Positions 22,364 through 33,307 of a stretch of DNA of 64,000 nucleotides are shown piece by piece (the first letter of the stretch is position 1; every line of letters begins with the position of its first letter). Position numbers and translations under genes: made by a program. Under the pieces are notes generated by a model. The model had not been told where the DNA came from and did not search any database. It worked only from the letters and a program-made list of their open reading frames with translations. The stretch lies in NCBI RefSeq assembly GCF_025370755.1, contig NZ_JAMXFC010000014.1, positions 62,001 through 126,000 of the forward strand, in the 5' to 3' direction. Source of the stretch: Laspinema sp. D2d (GTDB lineage: Bacteria > Cyanobacteriota > Cyanobacteriia > Cyanobacteriales > Laspinemataceae).

Positions 22364-22570
22364 TTATTCAAGCAATTCTTTCAATTGATTAATCTGGCTA
22401 GAAAATGTAAGTTTTCCTTGCTTTTCTTCCTGCTTGGCTAATTGAAAATTCTCATAAATCTGGTCCCGCGACTCCTCCCGAAGGTACTGCTGTAACAACA
22501 GGGAAATTTCTCTTTTTTCATCTGTAGAAAGACTCTTGATGACATCAACTACATCATTAAATCTCATCAT
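22364..22570 (-). CDS. Small antitoxin-like protein paired with RelE-type toxin
   Basis: A 68-residue protein (67 if the second ATG at 22567 is used) with an N-terminal helix pair (DVIKSLSTDEKREISLLLQQ) and a charged C-terminal tail (FQLAKQEEKQGKLTFSSQIN), the build of cyanobacterial antitoxins located before RelE/YafQ toxins. Function is inferred from position and size. Confidence 0.8.
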   Translation of the reverse strand: MMRFNDVVDVIKSLSTDEKREISLLLQQYLREESRDQIYENFQLAKQEEKQGKLTFSSQINQLKELLE

Positions 22571-22644
22571 TCACTAAGCCTCATGATGCTGAACCGCCTT
22601 TAATGATATCCCATTTTGCTATAAACTAGCCCACACCCCCCCAC

Positions 22645-22673
22645 AAAAAAAACGCCTGAGCGAACTCAGACGC
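22645..22673 (-). terminator. Rho-independent terminator of the atp operon
   Basis: On the minus strand GCGTCTGAG, loop TTCG and CTCAGGCGT form a 9-bp stem with one G-T wobble, followed by eight T. It lies about 29 bp past the atpG (gamma) stop codon and separates it from the toxin-antitoxin group. Confidence 0.92.
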
Positions 22674-22701
22674 ATAAAAAGGATGAATTGTCAAGCAGAA
22701 T

Positions 22702-23658
22702 TTAACGTTGCATTCCGGCTGCACCACCGACCACTTCCAGGATTTCCTGGGTGATGGCGGCTTGACGTGCTTTGTTGTAAGTCAAGGTTAATGTCTCCAT
22801 GAGTTCGCTGGCGTTTTCGCTGGCGTTGTTCATGGCAGTCATTCTGGCGGCTAGTTCGCTGGCGGCTGCTTCTTGCAAGGCACGCAATAACTGGTTATTC
22901 AGATATAGCGGTAACAAGGCTTCCAAAATTTGAGCCGGGTCTTGCTCGAAAATCATGTCCCGAGGGAAGGCTTCCGGCGCAGCAGTCGTAGCGACTTTTT
23001 CGCGCTGGACGTCGAAGGAACCGCCTTTACTGGTAAGGCGGAAGACTTCATCGTCTGGCACTTCTAAGCCTTGGCGATCGAGGGGTAACAGGGTTTGCAC
23101 CACGGGTTTGGAACTGATTAAAGACACAAATTTGGTGTAAATCAATTCCACGCGATCGACGCTTTCCGAGAGGAATAACGAGAGCACTTCATCTGCAATT
23201 TCTGAGGCTTCTGTTGCCGTCGGAATCTGTTCTAAGCCGATGTAGGAGGCGTCGATGGGGCAGTTGCGTCGGCTGAAGTATTGATTGGCTTTGCGTCCGA
23301 CAATCACCAATTTATAATCGAACCCTTCGGCTTGGATTTCTTTAATCCGCGCTTCGGCACGTTTGATGATGTTGTTATTGTAGCCGCCACACAAACCCCG
23401 ATCGCCTGTGACAACGAGCAATCCTACGGTACTCACTTCGCGCTGTTTCAACAAGGGCAGGTCCACATCTTCAAACCGCAAACGAGTTTGCAATCCGAAC
23501 AGGACCTGGGCCAAGCGATCGGCAAAGGGGCGAGTTCCGAGAACTTGTGCTTGTGCGCGACGCACCTTAGCTGCTGCCACGAGGCGCATGGCTTCGGTGA
23601 TTTTTTTCGTGTTTTTTACTGACTGGATGCGATCGCGAATCGCCTTTAGATTTGCCAT
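22702..23658 (-). CDS. atpG: ATP synthase F1 gamma subunit
   Basis: Central rotor shaft of the thylakoid/plasma-membrane ATP synthase (named atpC in older cyanobacterial usage). At 318 residues it is longer than E. coli gamma because of the cyanobacterial insertion (about 195-240, including [13 protein letters not shown]). N- and C-terminal helices are clear ([39 protein letters not shown]). The regulatory cysteine pair of the chloroplast enzyme is absent. Last gene of the operon; beta and epsilon genes are not in the window, as is normal in cyanobacteria. Confidence 0.98.
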   Translation of the reverse strand: MANLKAIRDRIQSVKNTKKITEAMRLVAAAKVRRAQAQVLGTRPFADRLAQVLFGLQTRLRFEDVDLPLLKQREVSTVGLLVVTGDRGLCGGYNNNIIKRAEARIKEIQAEGFDYKLVIVGRKANQYFSRRNCPIDASYIGLEQIPTATEASEIADEVLSLFLSESVDRVELIYTKFVSLISSKPVVQTLLPLDRQGLEVPDDEVFRLTSKGGSFDVQREKVATTAAPEAFPRDMIFEQDPAQILEALLPLYLNNQLLRALQEAAASELAARMTAMNNASENASELMETLTLTYNKARQAAITQEILEVVGGAAGMQR

Positions 23659-23772
23659 AATCCCAAATCAAGAATCAAGAATTTAAAATTAAACCTAATG
23701 CATGAAGAATTGAGAATGAAGAATCTAAGAAACCTTCCATTCTTCATTCCCAATTCTTCTCAAGTGTCGGTC

Positions 23773-25344
<1,572 letters not shown>

Positions 25345-25396
25345 TCAGTTTTTGAATCTTTCCCGAGTTTCTATGTCCCTAATGATTTTCTGTGGG

Positions 25397-25948
25397 TTAG
25401 CTGTTGCTGCCTAACCGAACACCAATCCGCCGCAGTTGTCCGCGTAAGCTGGCATCGAGGACTTGCGAACCGACTTTAATCACGACACCACCAATTAAGT
25501 CAGCATCGATTTTCGTTTCAAGTTCGACTTGTTGGGCGGAGGTAATTTCTTTGACCTTATTCCGAACGCCTTCCTGTTGTGCTTCATTCAACGGTACTGC
25601 GGAGGTCACCTCAGCGAGTACGGTTTGATTGAGCTTGCGCAGGAGCATCAGGTAATAGCTGGCAATTCCTTCGATGAAGGGAATGCGTCTGCGGTCAATC
25701 AGCAACATTAAAAAGTTGCGGGTGTAGGGTTGAACGGAATCGCCTAAAATTTGGCCGAGGGCATTTTTTTTGTCCGATTCTTTGATAATCGGACTGCCAA
25801 TAAATTGACCCAAATCGGGAGATTCTTTGAGTAAGTTCAGGATGCCTCGCATATCCTCGCCAATTTGTTCGGTGAGGTTATGCTCTTGCGCCAAGGACAT
25901 CAGGGCTTGAGCGTAAGGTTCAAAAACTTCTGACTGGATGATACTCAT
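25397..25948 (-). CDS. atpH: ATP synthase F1 delta subunit
   Basis: Stalk subunit joining the F1 head to the b/b' peripheral stalk (atpD in older cyanobacterial names). 183 residues; N-terminal helical domain (YAQALMSLAQEHNL) and the C-terminal signature IGGVVIKVGSQVLDASLRGQ. Its start codon overlaps the end of atpF by four bases, indicating coupled translation. Confidence 0.97.
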   Translation of the reverse strand: MSIIQSEVFEPYAQALMSLAQEHNLTEQIGEDMRGILNLLKESPDLGQFIGSPIIKESDKKNALGQILGDSVQPYTRNFLMLLIDRRRIPFIEGIASYYLMLLRKLNQTVLAEVTSAVPLNEAQQEGVRNKVKEITSAQQVELETKIDADLIGGVVIKVGSQVLDASLRGQLRRIGVRLGSNS

Positions 25949-26490
25949 CGATTGCCTCCGAGCATCGCAATACTGTTATCAATGAGTTGCTGCTGTTTGC
26001 CTTCGTCGAGTTGGCTTTTGAGTTGACTTTCAACTCGTTCTAATGCCATTGTTGCCACTCGTTGGCGTAATTCAGCCATTGCCCGTTCTTTAGCGGCGTT
26101 GAGGTCTTGTCCGGCTTCTGCTCTCAAGCGTTCTAAATCTTTTTGAGCTTGGGCGGCAATTTGTTGTCTTTCAACGGTGGCGCGTTCTTGGGCTTGGGCT
26201 TTGATGTTTTCAGCTTCAGCTTGAGCTTGGGCTAGTTTCTGCTGTTGGTCAGACAGTTTTGCGGCTGCATCTTTCTGACGTTTTTCAGCTTCTTTAATGG
26301 CCGATTCGATTTTGGCGCGGCGTTCGGTTAGAATGTTTCCTAAAACTTTCCGACCGAAGTAGAACAGCACGCCAATGACGATCGCCAAGTTAACAACGTT
26401 GGTTTCAAAAAAGTCTAAGTTAAGACCGAAACCTCCTTCTGCTGCTCCTTCTGCATGAGAAGCGAGCAACCAAAAAGTTCCCAGAATCAT
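25945..26490 (-). CDS. atpF: ATP synthase F0 b subunit
   Basis: Peripheral-stalk subunit: one N-terminal membrane segment (NVVNLAIVIGVLFYFGRKVL, about residues 31-50) and a long charged coiled coil rich in Ala, Glu, Gln and Lys. 181 residues. The gene follows the b' gene and overlaps the delta gene, the normal cyanobacterial order. Confidence 0.97.
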   Translation of the reverse strand: MILGTFWLLASHAEGAAEGGFGLNLDFFETNVVNLAIVIGVLFYFGRKVLGNILTERRAKIESAIKEAEKRQKDAAAKLSDQQQKLAQAQAEAENIKAQAQERATVERQQIAAQAQKDLERLRAEAGQDLNAAKERAMAELRQRVATMALERVESQLKSQLDEGKQQQLIDNSIAMLGGNR

Positions 26491-26597
26491 AAGATGGATA
26501 ACTTCCTTTACTTAATGCCGTCGTGCGTTAGATTCGTTAGAATGTTTTTACTGTTTAGAGGAAAAGTTTGATATAATGCTTTGCCTCTAATATCCCT

Positions 26598-27086
26598 CTA
26601 ACTCTTGACTAAGTTGGTGCCGACGAGTTTTTCGAGAATCTGGCGACTTAAGGCATCGACTTGCTGTTCTAAGGAGCTCATCGCTTCTTGCTTTTGCTGC
26701 TCGATTTCTCGTTGAGCTTGCTCTCGTTGAGCTTGACTTTCTCGCTGGGCTTCGGCGATTTGGTCCGCTGCGGTTTTCTGGGCTTCTGCTTGCGCCTGAG
26801 CAATAATCTCTTGCGCTTTTTTCCGACTTTGGGCTAGTTCTTGTTCGTATTGCCGTGCCAAGGTTTCTGCTTTCGACAGGCGTTCTTTAGCGCTGAGTTC
26901 GCTGGTCCGAACATACTCGTTGCGATCGTCGATCGCCTTGCCGAGAGGCTTATAAAAGATCGCGTTTAAAACTACCGCCAAAATTATGAATTGCAGCGCC
27001 ATGATCGGTAAGGTGGCGTCAAAATCAAATAGCCCACCTTCCTTTGCCGCTGTTTCAGCGGCTAGTAAGATCGTCCATTGAATCAT
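26598..27086 (-). CDS. atpF2: ATP synthase F0 b' subunit
   Basis: The second, diverged b-type stalk subunit found in photosynthetic bacteria (also called atpG). 162 residues: membrane segment [20 protein letters not shown] near the N-terminus, then [14 protein letters not shown] and a long Gln/Glu/Ala coiled coil. It pairs with b to make a b-b' heterodimer. It follows the c-subunit gene by about 120 bp. Confidence 0.97.
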   Translation of the reverse strand: MIQWTILLAAETAAKEGGLFDFDATLPIMALQFIILAVVLNAIFYKPLGKAIDDRNEYVRTSELSAKERLSKAETLARQYEQELAQSRKKAQEIIAQAQAEAQKTAADQIAEAQRESQAQREQAQREIEQQKQEAMSSLEQQVDALSRQILEKLVGTNLVKS

Positions 27087-27209
27087 AGTAAATCAGCCGC
27101 TATTGCTTTCGGGGGTTGAACGGGATGGAAATTGAAATAACAGCGCCCGGTTGTAGAGAGGTGATTATCCTATCCCCTCTCTACACCTGGCAGCACCGCT
27201 TTAATCTTC

Positions 27210-27470
<261 letters not shown>

Positions 27471-27558
27471 TTAGTACAAAATGAACGATTTACAGAATGA
27501 ACGAACTCAGATTTTGGCGGTTCGATCGCGCTCAAAATCTAACTATCAAATCCTAATT

Positions 27559-28314
27559 TTAGTCGTGATGTTCTTCGCCGTGGCCTTCCATCGCTTCACC
27601 GATGTAGACCGCCGCTAAGGTGGCGAAAATCAGGGCTTGGATCGCACTGGTGAATAGTCCCAAAATCATCACCGGAAGGGGGATAAATAAGGGTACCAAC
27701 AACACGAAAACCCCCACCACTAACTCATCTGCCAAGATGTTTCCAAATAGACGGAAACTCAGGGAGAGAGGCTTGGTAAAATCTTCCAGAATGTTGATCG
27801 GCAATAGGATTGGCGTTGGCTGAATGTATTTAGAAAAATACCCCAACCCGCGCTTGCGTAATCCGGCGTAGAAATAAGCCAAAGATGTCAGCAAGGCCAG
27901 TGCTACAGTGGTGTTGATATCACTGGTCGGTGCAGCTAATTCGCCGCCCGGAATGTGAATCAGCTTCCAAGGCACCAACGCTCCAGACCAGTTGCTCACA
28001 AAGATGAACAGAAATAATGTGCCAACAAAGGGCACCCAAGGCCGATATTCTTTCTCTCCGATTTGGCCTTTGGCTAAGTCTCTAATAAACTCCAGGGCAT
28101 ATTCCATAAAGTTTTGAATACCACCGGGGATCCGTTGGATGTTCCGAGTGGCTGCCAAGGAGGTGACAACTAGCAATCCCATCACAAACCAGGAAGTTAA
28201 GACAACCTGACCGTGAAGTTTGAGACCGCCAACTTGCCAATAGAAGTGCTTGCCTACTTCCAATTCGGCGATCGGGAGCGAATTAAAGGCGTTTAAAACC
28301 TCTAGCATATCCAT
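27559..28314 (-). CDS. atpB: ATP synthase F0 a subunit
   Basis: Proton half-channel subunit (older name atpI). 251 residues with five to six membrane helices. The segment [17 protein letters not shown] contains the essential arginine facing the c-ring. The His-rich C-terminus (EGHGEEHHD) is common in cyanobacteria. It follows atp1 and precedes the c-subunit gene. Confidence 0.99.
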   Translation of the reverse strand: MDMLEVLNAFNSLPIAELEVGKHFYWQVGGLKLHGQVVLTSWFVMGLLVVTSLAATRNIQRIPGGIQNFMEYALEFIRDLAKGQIGEKEYRPWVPFVGTLFLFIFVSNWSGALVPWKLIHIPGGELAAPTSDINTTVALALLTSLAYFYAGLRKRGLGYFSKYIQPTPILLPINILEDFTKPLSLSFRLFGNILADELVVGVFVLLVPLFIPLPVMILGLFTSAIQALIFATLAAVYIGEAMEGHGEEHHD

Positions 28315-28360
28315 TAAGCGGGGTTCCAGAGGGACTGGATGGTTTGCAAAATGCCTTATC

Positions 28361-28816
28361 CTATTTGGAGTCCGGCAAAAGGGTCGTTTGAAGGACGTAG
28401 ACGAGGAGCGCGGCTTTATATGTCAGGAAACCCAGAAATATGGGCATCACCTGTAGCTGATCCCACTGAGTTGCTACTATAATCAACCCAATGAACATCG
28501 CGAGCCTGCCTTTACTCAGACTCTGCTTTTGATTGCCGAGACGCTCAACATCCCTTGCCAACATTCTCAAGTAAACCACACCCGTGCACGCCCCGATCAA
28601 ATAATTCAGGGCAATATTGAGCGAATAATAGAACCAAACCGAGACAAACACGACGGCTGTAATCACAAGGGTAGAGACCAACAACTTTTGTTTAAGCTGA
28701 TGGTACTCATCCATAGAGGAATCCCTGGAGGAATTCTCCTGCGGTTCACGAGTCTCGTTGGGTTCGAGTTCTCGCTCTTGGGAAGTGGGTTCTTCAGAAG
28801 GGTCTGACAAGTTCAC
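28361..28816 (-). CDS. atp1: ATP synthase subunit I (Atp1)
   Basis: First gene of the atp operon; the protein is a small membrane factor thought to help c-ring assembly and is not part of the mature enzyme. 151 residues: a hydrophilic acidic N-terminus of about 45 residues, then four hydrophobic segments beginning [20 protein letters not shown]. The long N-terminus may be overcalled; Met35 ([12 protein letters not shown]) is an alternative start. Position directly before the a-subunit gene supports the call. Confidence 0.9.
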   Translation of the reverse strand: MNLSDPSEEPTSQERELEPNETREPQENSSRDSSMDEYHQLKQKLLVSTLVITAVVFVSVWFYYSLNIALNYLIGACTGVVYLRMLARDVERLGNQKQSLSKGRLAMFIGLIIVATQWDQLQVMPIFLGFLTYKAALLVYVLQTTLLPDSK

Positions 28817-28977
28817 TCTTAGTTAACTTATGCCCAGATCGTTACACCTGGACGCTAACAGGCCAAAATGAATAATATCACGCGCCGGTAACATAACTTA
28901 AAAAATAATAAATTTATCTGAACCGGGAATTTTTATGGATCCAGGATGTGGGATTTGACTCACATTTAAGTGCACTT

Positions 28978-29185
28978 CCGGTCCCCTCCCCTTGCCAAGG
29001 GGAGGGTTAGGGTGGGGTCCTCTTGGGGTGGCGATCGCACCTCAAGAGGAATAATTGATGACACACCCTAGTACAGGCGCGATCCTCCATACAGGCGCTT
29101 AAGCTGTAAAGAGTGCTTGAAGTGGCGACTGCCACTTCAAGAGGACCCCACCCTAACCCTCCCCTTGCCAAGGGGAGGGGACCGG
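28978..29185. mobile_element. MITE-like element, copy 2
   Basis: Arms 28978-29025 and 29138-29185 are 48-bp inverted repeats with a single central mismatch and begin with the same CCGGTCCCCTCCCCTTG as the element at 7317-7565. The interior shares GCGATCGC and CCATACAGGCG, and GTAAAAACCTAT follows the right arm (about 29200), again as in copy 1. An extra inner hairpin, TTGAAGTGGC/GCCACTTCAA, lies next to the right arm. It separates the divergent start of the atp operon from the 3' end of futC. Confidence 0.7.
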
Positions 29186-29242
29186 AGGTGTAGTTAAATG
29201 TAAAAACCTATCATTGTAAGTCTCCCTAATCTCCCCTCATCC

Positions 29243-30319
29243 TCACCCCACTCCCTTGAGAGCAAAAACCCGCAACCGTTCCTCGATCGCCGCTACTTGT
29301 ACTCGGGTCCCGATCGCCAATAGCGACCCCCCACTACTGCGTGCATGAAATTCTCGTCCCGAAGGGGTCATCAAACAATATCGGTGCTCTCGTCCTAAAA
29401 ACTGCCGATCGCGAATCACCACCTGTCCCGTCTCATCCGGTTTCAGGATTAAATCTTCCTCTCGGATCATTAACTCCCCTTCAGCAGTATCCACGGGTTC
29501 TGTCATCTCCGCTTCAGGCACTTCTACGGCAAAGGACCCGCACTCGGTTTCCCAGAGTTTGCCAATGCGTCGCGCGGGAATAAAATTCGCCTGGGTGACA
29601 AATCCTGCCACAAAGCGCGAGGCGGGTTCTTCATAAATCTGTTCTGGGGTCCCAAATTGTTCGATGCATCCTTTTTTCATCACCGCAATGCGATCGCTAA
29701 TTGCCAGCGCTTCCTCCTGATCATGGGTGACAAAAATCGCCGTCGTATTGGTACTTTTAAGAATCTTGCGGATTTCTTCCCTTAAATACAGCCGCACTTG
29801 GACATCTAAATTGCTCAACGGTTCATCCAGTAGGACGATCGCCGGTGCCGGTGCGATCGCCCGCGCTAAGGCAACTCGCTGCCGTTGACCCCCCGACAGT
29901 TGGTGAGGATAGCGTTTTTCCAATCCCTGCAACCCCACCAAGGCGATCGCCTCAGTCACCTCATGCTCGATCCGTTGTTTCTTCTGACTTTTTAACCCAA
30001 AGGCCACATTTTCTGCCACGGTTAAATGAGGAAACAAGGCATATTCTTGAAACACCATCCCGATTTGTCGATGTTCTGGGGGAATCCAGACTCCACCTCC
30101 GGCAACCTGTCTTCCCCCAATTTCAATTTCCCCGGCATCAGGTTTTTCAAATCCAGCTAATAACCGCAATAGGGTCGTTTTCCCACAACCGGAAGGACCT
30201 AGCAAGGTGAGGATTTCCCCTTTCTGTAAATTCAGTGAAACTTGATTCACCGCAGGATATCCACTGGCATCGAAGGTTTTGGTTACGGATTCTAATCTTA
30301 AGATTTCAGGTTCGTTCAT
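29243..30319 (-). CDS. futC: Ferric iron ABC transporter ATP-binding protein (FutC/FbpC-like)
   Basis: ATPase that drives ferric iron import through the FutB permease. 358 residues. Walker A GPSGCGKTT at about 41-49, Q-loop in GMVFQEYALFPH, signature LSGGQRQRVALARA, Walker B IVLLDEPLSNLD and H-loop FVTHDQ are all intact. The C-terminal ~120 residues form a TOBE-type regulatory domain. It is the last gene of the two-binding-protein iron operon; a 123-bp very AT-rich gap separates it from futB and may contain its own iron-regulated promoter. Confidence 0.9.
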   Translation of the reverse strand: MNEPEILRLESVTKTFDASGYPAVNQVSLNLQKGEILTLLGPSGCGKTTLLRLLAGFEKPDAGEIEIGGRQVAGGGVWIPPEHRQIGMVFQEYALFPHLTVAENVAFGLKSQKKQRIEHEVTEAIALVGLQGLEKRYPHQLSGGQRQRVALARAIAPAPAIVLLDEPLSNLDVQVRLYLREEIRKILKSTNTTAIFVTHDQEEALAISDRIAVMKKGCIEQFGTPEQIYEEPASRFVAGFVTQANFIPARRIGKLWETECGSFAVEVPEAEMTEPVDTAEGELMIREEDLILKPDETGQVVIRDRQFLGREHRYCLMTPSGREFHARSSGGSLLAIGTRVQVAAIEERLRVFALKGVG

Positions 30320-30442
30320 TAGCTTGGCAATCGGAGTTTGTTTTTATTTTTATTGACGAAAAACTTAATTTTGAATTTATTTAAAAATAATTTTAATGGA
30401 TTAGGTTGTCAATAATTGTTTTAAGTTTATCATAATTTTAAA

Positions 30443-32101
30443 TTAATTTTTGGCTGGATTTCGCCATAATAAAACTAACGTAGAACCGGCAGAAACTAAC
30501 AATAGGGTCAAGGAAGCCGCTGCTGCATCGGTAAACTGCACATCCTCTGTCGCTTGCCAAATCTGAGTTGCTAGGGTTTTAAATCCAATCGGTGCCAGTA
30601 ACATGGTGGCGGGCAGTTCTTTAATGGCCGTGAGAAAGACTAGAACTGCACCGCCTAAAACCCCCGGACTGACTAAGGGTAAGGTAATTTCCCCCAGGGT
30701 TTGCCAAGGGGTGCGGCCCAAGGTTCGCGCCGATTCTTCTAATTGGGGATTGACTTGTAGGAGGGAACTGCGAATGGTGCCGACGGATTGGGGTAAAAAT
30801 AATACTAAATAGGCAAACACTAACATGGGTAGAGTTTGATACAAAAACGAGACATACTTAGAACCCATAGAGACTAAAGAGAGGGCAACTACAATTCCCG
30901 GCAACCCAAATCCAATGTAAGTTAAGCGCTCAATTACCGTTGTGATTAGTCCCGGAAAGCGCACGGAAAGGATGGCGACGGGAAGGGCAAATAGGGTGGC
31001 AATGAGGGCAGAAAGACCGGATGCGAGGATAGAATTAAAGCTGGTGGTGAGGACATCGGGGGGAATTTTTCCCGCATTCAGTCCGCGCCCTAACCAGAAG
31101 AGGGTTACGGCAAGGGGGAGCACTAATCCCAAGGCGGTGATGAGGCTACAAAAGGCGATCGCAGGCCATTTCCACGGACCCAAGGCAATGCGCGTGGGGG
31201 TGCGACTGCCGCCAGAACTGCTGCTGTAATAGGCTGCACCTGTTCTCACTCGGTATTCGATCGCCAGGATTAGGAACAACAGGGCGACTAAGACTAAGGA
31301 CAAGACTGCCGCCGAGTTGCGGTTAAAACTACTCCGGTACTGGATGAAAATTACCCGAGTAAAAGAGTCAAACCGCATCAAGCTGGGTGTCCCAAAATCC
31401 CGCAAGGAATAAAGGGCGACTAATAACCCCCCAGCGACTAACGAGGGGCGTAGCTGGGGGAGGGTGACTTGCCAGAAGGTAGACCAGGCATTGTTTCCCA
31501 GGGTGCGGGAGGCTTCTTCGATCGCCGGATCAATGCCTTGCAACCCCGATCGCAGGGCAATCAGCAGATAGGGATAGGTAAACAAGGTTAGCGCCAAAAT
31601 CGCACCGGGCCACCCATAAATAGAAGGCAATTCTTCCACCCCAAAGGGTTCCAGCAGCAGTTGTAGCCAACTCCCTCGGGTGCCAAAGCTGGCAATTAAG
31701 GCAAAGCTGCCCACATAACTCGGAACCGCCAGGGGAAGGGTGGTAGCGACGGTCCAAAACCGCCGCCCGGGCAAATTAGTTCGTTCGGTCAAAAAGGCTA
31801 AGGGCAAGGAAATCAAGGCAGAAAATAGGGTAACGGCTGCGGCTAAACCCGCACTTCGCCCTAATACTTCTAGGGTGCGTGGACGGGAAAGCAAGGTCCA
31901 GACTTCCTCAAATCCTGCACCGGCAGCCCGGATGACGAGATAAAGGAGAGGAAGGGCGATCGCCACGGCGGTAATACTTCCAGCGGCGACCAAAAACCCT
32001 GGAGGGCGAGACCCTTGTCCCGACGGCTGATAGCCCCCAACCCAATGTTCTAATCGCTTGCCAACCTGGGCGATCGCCTTTCCCTGTTTTGTTGATTTCA
32101 T
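30443..32101 (-). CDS. futB: Ferric iron ABC transporter permease (FutB/FbpB-like)
   Basis: Fused double permease of 552 residues with about 12 membrane helices and two ABC-permease domains. Each half has an EAA loop: EEASRTLGNNAWSTFWQVTL and EESARTLGRTPWQTLGEITL, which contact the ATPase. This fused layout is typical of the FbpB/FutB ferric iron family. It lies 75 bp after the second binding-protein gene. Confidence 0.92.
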   Translation of the reverse strand: MKSTKQGKAIAQVGKRLEHWVGGYQPSGQGSRPPGFLVAAGSITAVAIALPLLYLVIRAAGAGFEEVWTLLSRPRTLEVLGRSAGLAAAVTLFSALISLPLAFLTERTNLPGRRFWTVATTLPLAVPSYVGSFALIASFGTRGSWLQLLLEPFGVEELPSIYGWPGAILALTLFTYPYLLIALRSGLQGIDPAIEEASRTLGNNAWSTFWQVTLPQLRPSLVAGGLLVALYSLRDFGTPSLMRFDSFTRVIFIQYRSSFNRNSAAVLSLVLVALLFLILAIEYRVRTGAAYYSSSSGGSRTPTRIALGPWKWPAIAFCSLITALGLVLPLAVTLFWLGRGLNAGKIPPDVLTTSFNSILASGLSALIATLFALPVAILSVRFPGLITTVIERLTYIGFGLPGIVVALSLVSMGSKYVSFLYQTLPMLVFAYLVLFLPQSVGTIRSSLLQVNPQLEESARTLGRTPWQTLGEITLPLVSPGVLGGAVLVFLTAIKELPATMLLAPIGFKTLATQIWQATEDVQFTDAAAASLTLLLVSAGSTLVLLWRNPAKN

Positions 32102-32176
32102 CCTTAACTCAGCACCTTTCGCACCCGAGATTGCATTTGACTTATGTTCTATCTTGACTCAAGTCGCTCAACTTTT

Positions 32177-33181
32177 TTATAAAACTCCCGCTTCCTCTAG
32201 TAAAGAAAGGGTTCCCTCTAAATCGGCTAAGTTGCTCAAATCAATATTAGGCGGATTGATTTGAGAGATGGGAATTTGTTTAGCCGGAGGTTCTACCCCA
32301 GAGATTAAAGGATACTCGCTAGTTTGTTGAGCGAAATACTCTTGGGATTCAGATGTGAGGAGATACTCAATGAATTTTTCCGCATCTGCTTTTTGGTCGT
32401 TGGTATCCATAATGGCAATCCCAGCCACATTAATCATGGACCCGATATCTCCAGACATATAATGATGGGCGACGGGAAAATTGGGATTTTCCGCAATAAA
32501 GCGGGAGAGGTAATAGTTATTCACTAACCCGAGGTGGACTTCTCCCCGACCTAACGCTTCCACAATGGTGGTATTGTTCCGATAGGCTACAGCCCCATTG
32601 GCTTTCATGGCGCGCAACCATTCTAAAGTGCGATCATCTCCCGCAGTAGTGCGCATAGCGGTGATAAAAGCCTGAAATGATCCGTTTGTCGGTGACCAGC
32701 CGACTTTACCGCGCCACTTGGGTTGGGTCAATTCCCAGATATTCTTCGGGAGTTCGTTCCGTTGTACCAGTTGGGTATTGTAATCCAGAACGCGAGCACG
32801 TCCGCTGATTCCCACCCATTGCCCGTTGCGAGAACGAAACCGCGCATCTACTTGGTTGAGCAGGGGTTGAGGAAGCGCGACGGTACGTCGGGCTTGAGCC
32901 ATTGCACCTAATGCGCCAGCATCTTGGGCGAAAAACAAGTCTGCACGGCTATTTCGGCCTTCTTCCAACAGGGCGATCGCCAATTCGGCGGTATCCCCGT
33001 ATCTAACTTCTATATTAAGTCCCAGTTCTTGACGGGCTTTCTCAATTACAGGGGCAATTAAGTTTTCATTGCGCCCAGAATAGATAATCAAGGTTTTTCC
33101 CTGGGCCATCACGACGCGAATTCCGCCCAGGCTCAGGAGTAGGGCGATCGCGGCGATCGCCAGTTTTTTCCCAAAGTTCAT
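32177..33181 (-). CDS. futA: Periplasmic ferric iron-binding protein (FutA-like), Sec-exported
   Basis: Solute-binding protein for Fe(III). From ATG 33181 it is 334 residues with a classical signal peptide (AIAAIALLLSLGGIRVVMA, then QG). The mature start LIIYSGRNENL and the later NNYYLSRF carry tyrosines expected in the iron site of the FbpA/FutA family. The 41-residue frame extension to 33304 precedes the signal peptide and is not used. It is closely similar to the neighbour at 33308-34378, which is predicted to be a lipoprotein. Confidence 0.88.
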   Translation of the reverse strand: MNFGKKLAIAAIALLLSLGGIRVVMAQGKTLIIYSGRNENLIAPVIEKARQELGLNIEVRYGDTAELAIALLEEGRNSRADLFFAQDAGALGAMAQARRTVALPQPLLNQVDARFRSRNGQWVGISGRARVLDYNTQLVQRNELPKNIWELTQPKWRGKVGWSPTNGSFQAFITAMRTTAGDDRTLEWLRAMKANGAVAYRNNTTIVEALGRGEVHLGLVNNYYLSRFIAENPNFPVAHHYMSGDIGSMINVAGIAIMDTNDQKADAEKFIEYLLTSESQEYFAQQTSEYPLISGVEPPAKQIPISQINPPNIDLSNLADLEGTLSLLEEAGVL

Positions 33182-33307
33182 GGTTTGTAATCTCTCTAAT
33201 GTTTCGGTTAATGTTGCTCCCCAATGGTTACAACAAGTGATACTATACCCTAAAGCATCCAAAGGGGCGATCGCCGCAGTATTTCCCCGACAGTTTTCCG
33301 GCAAACC

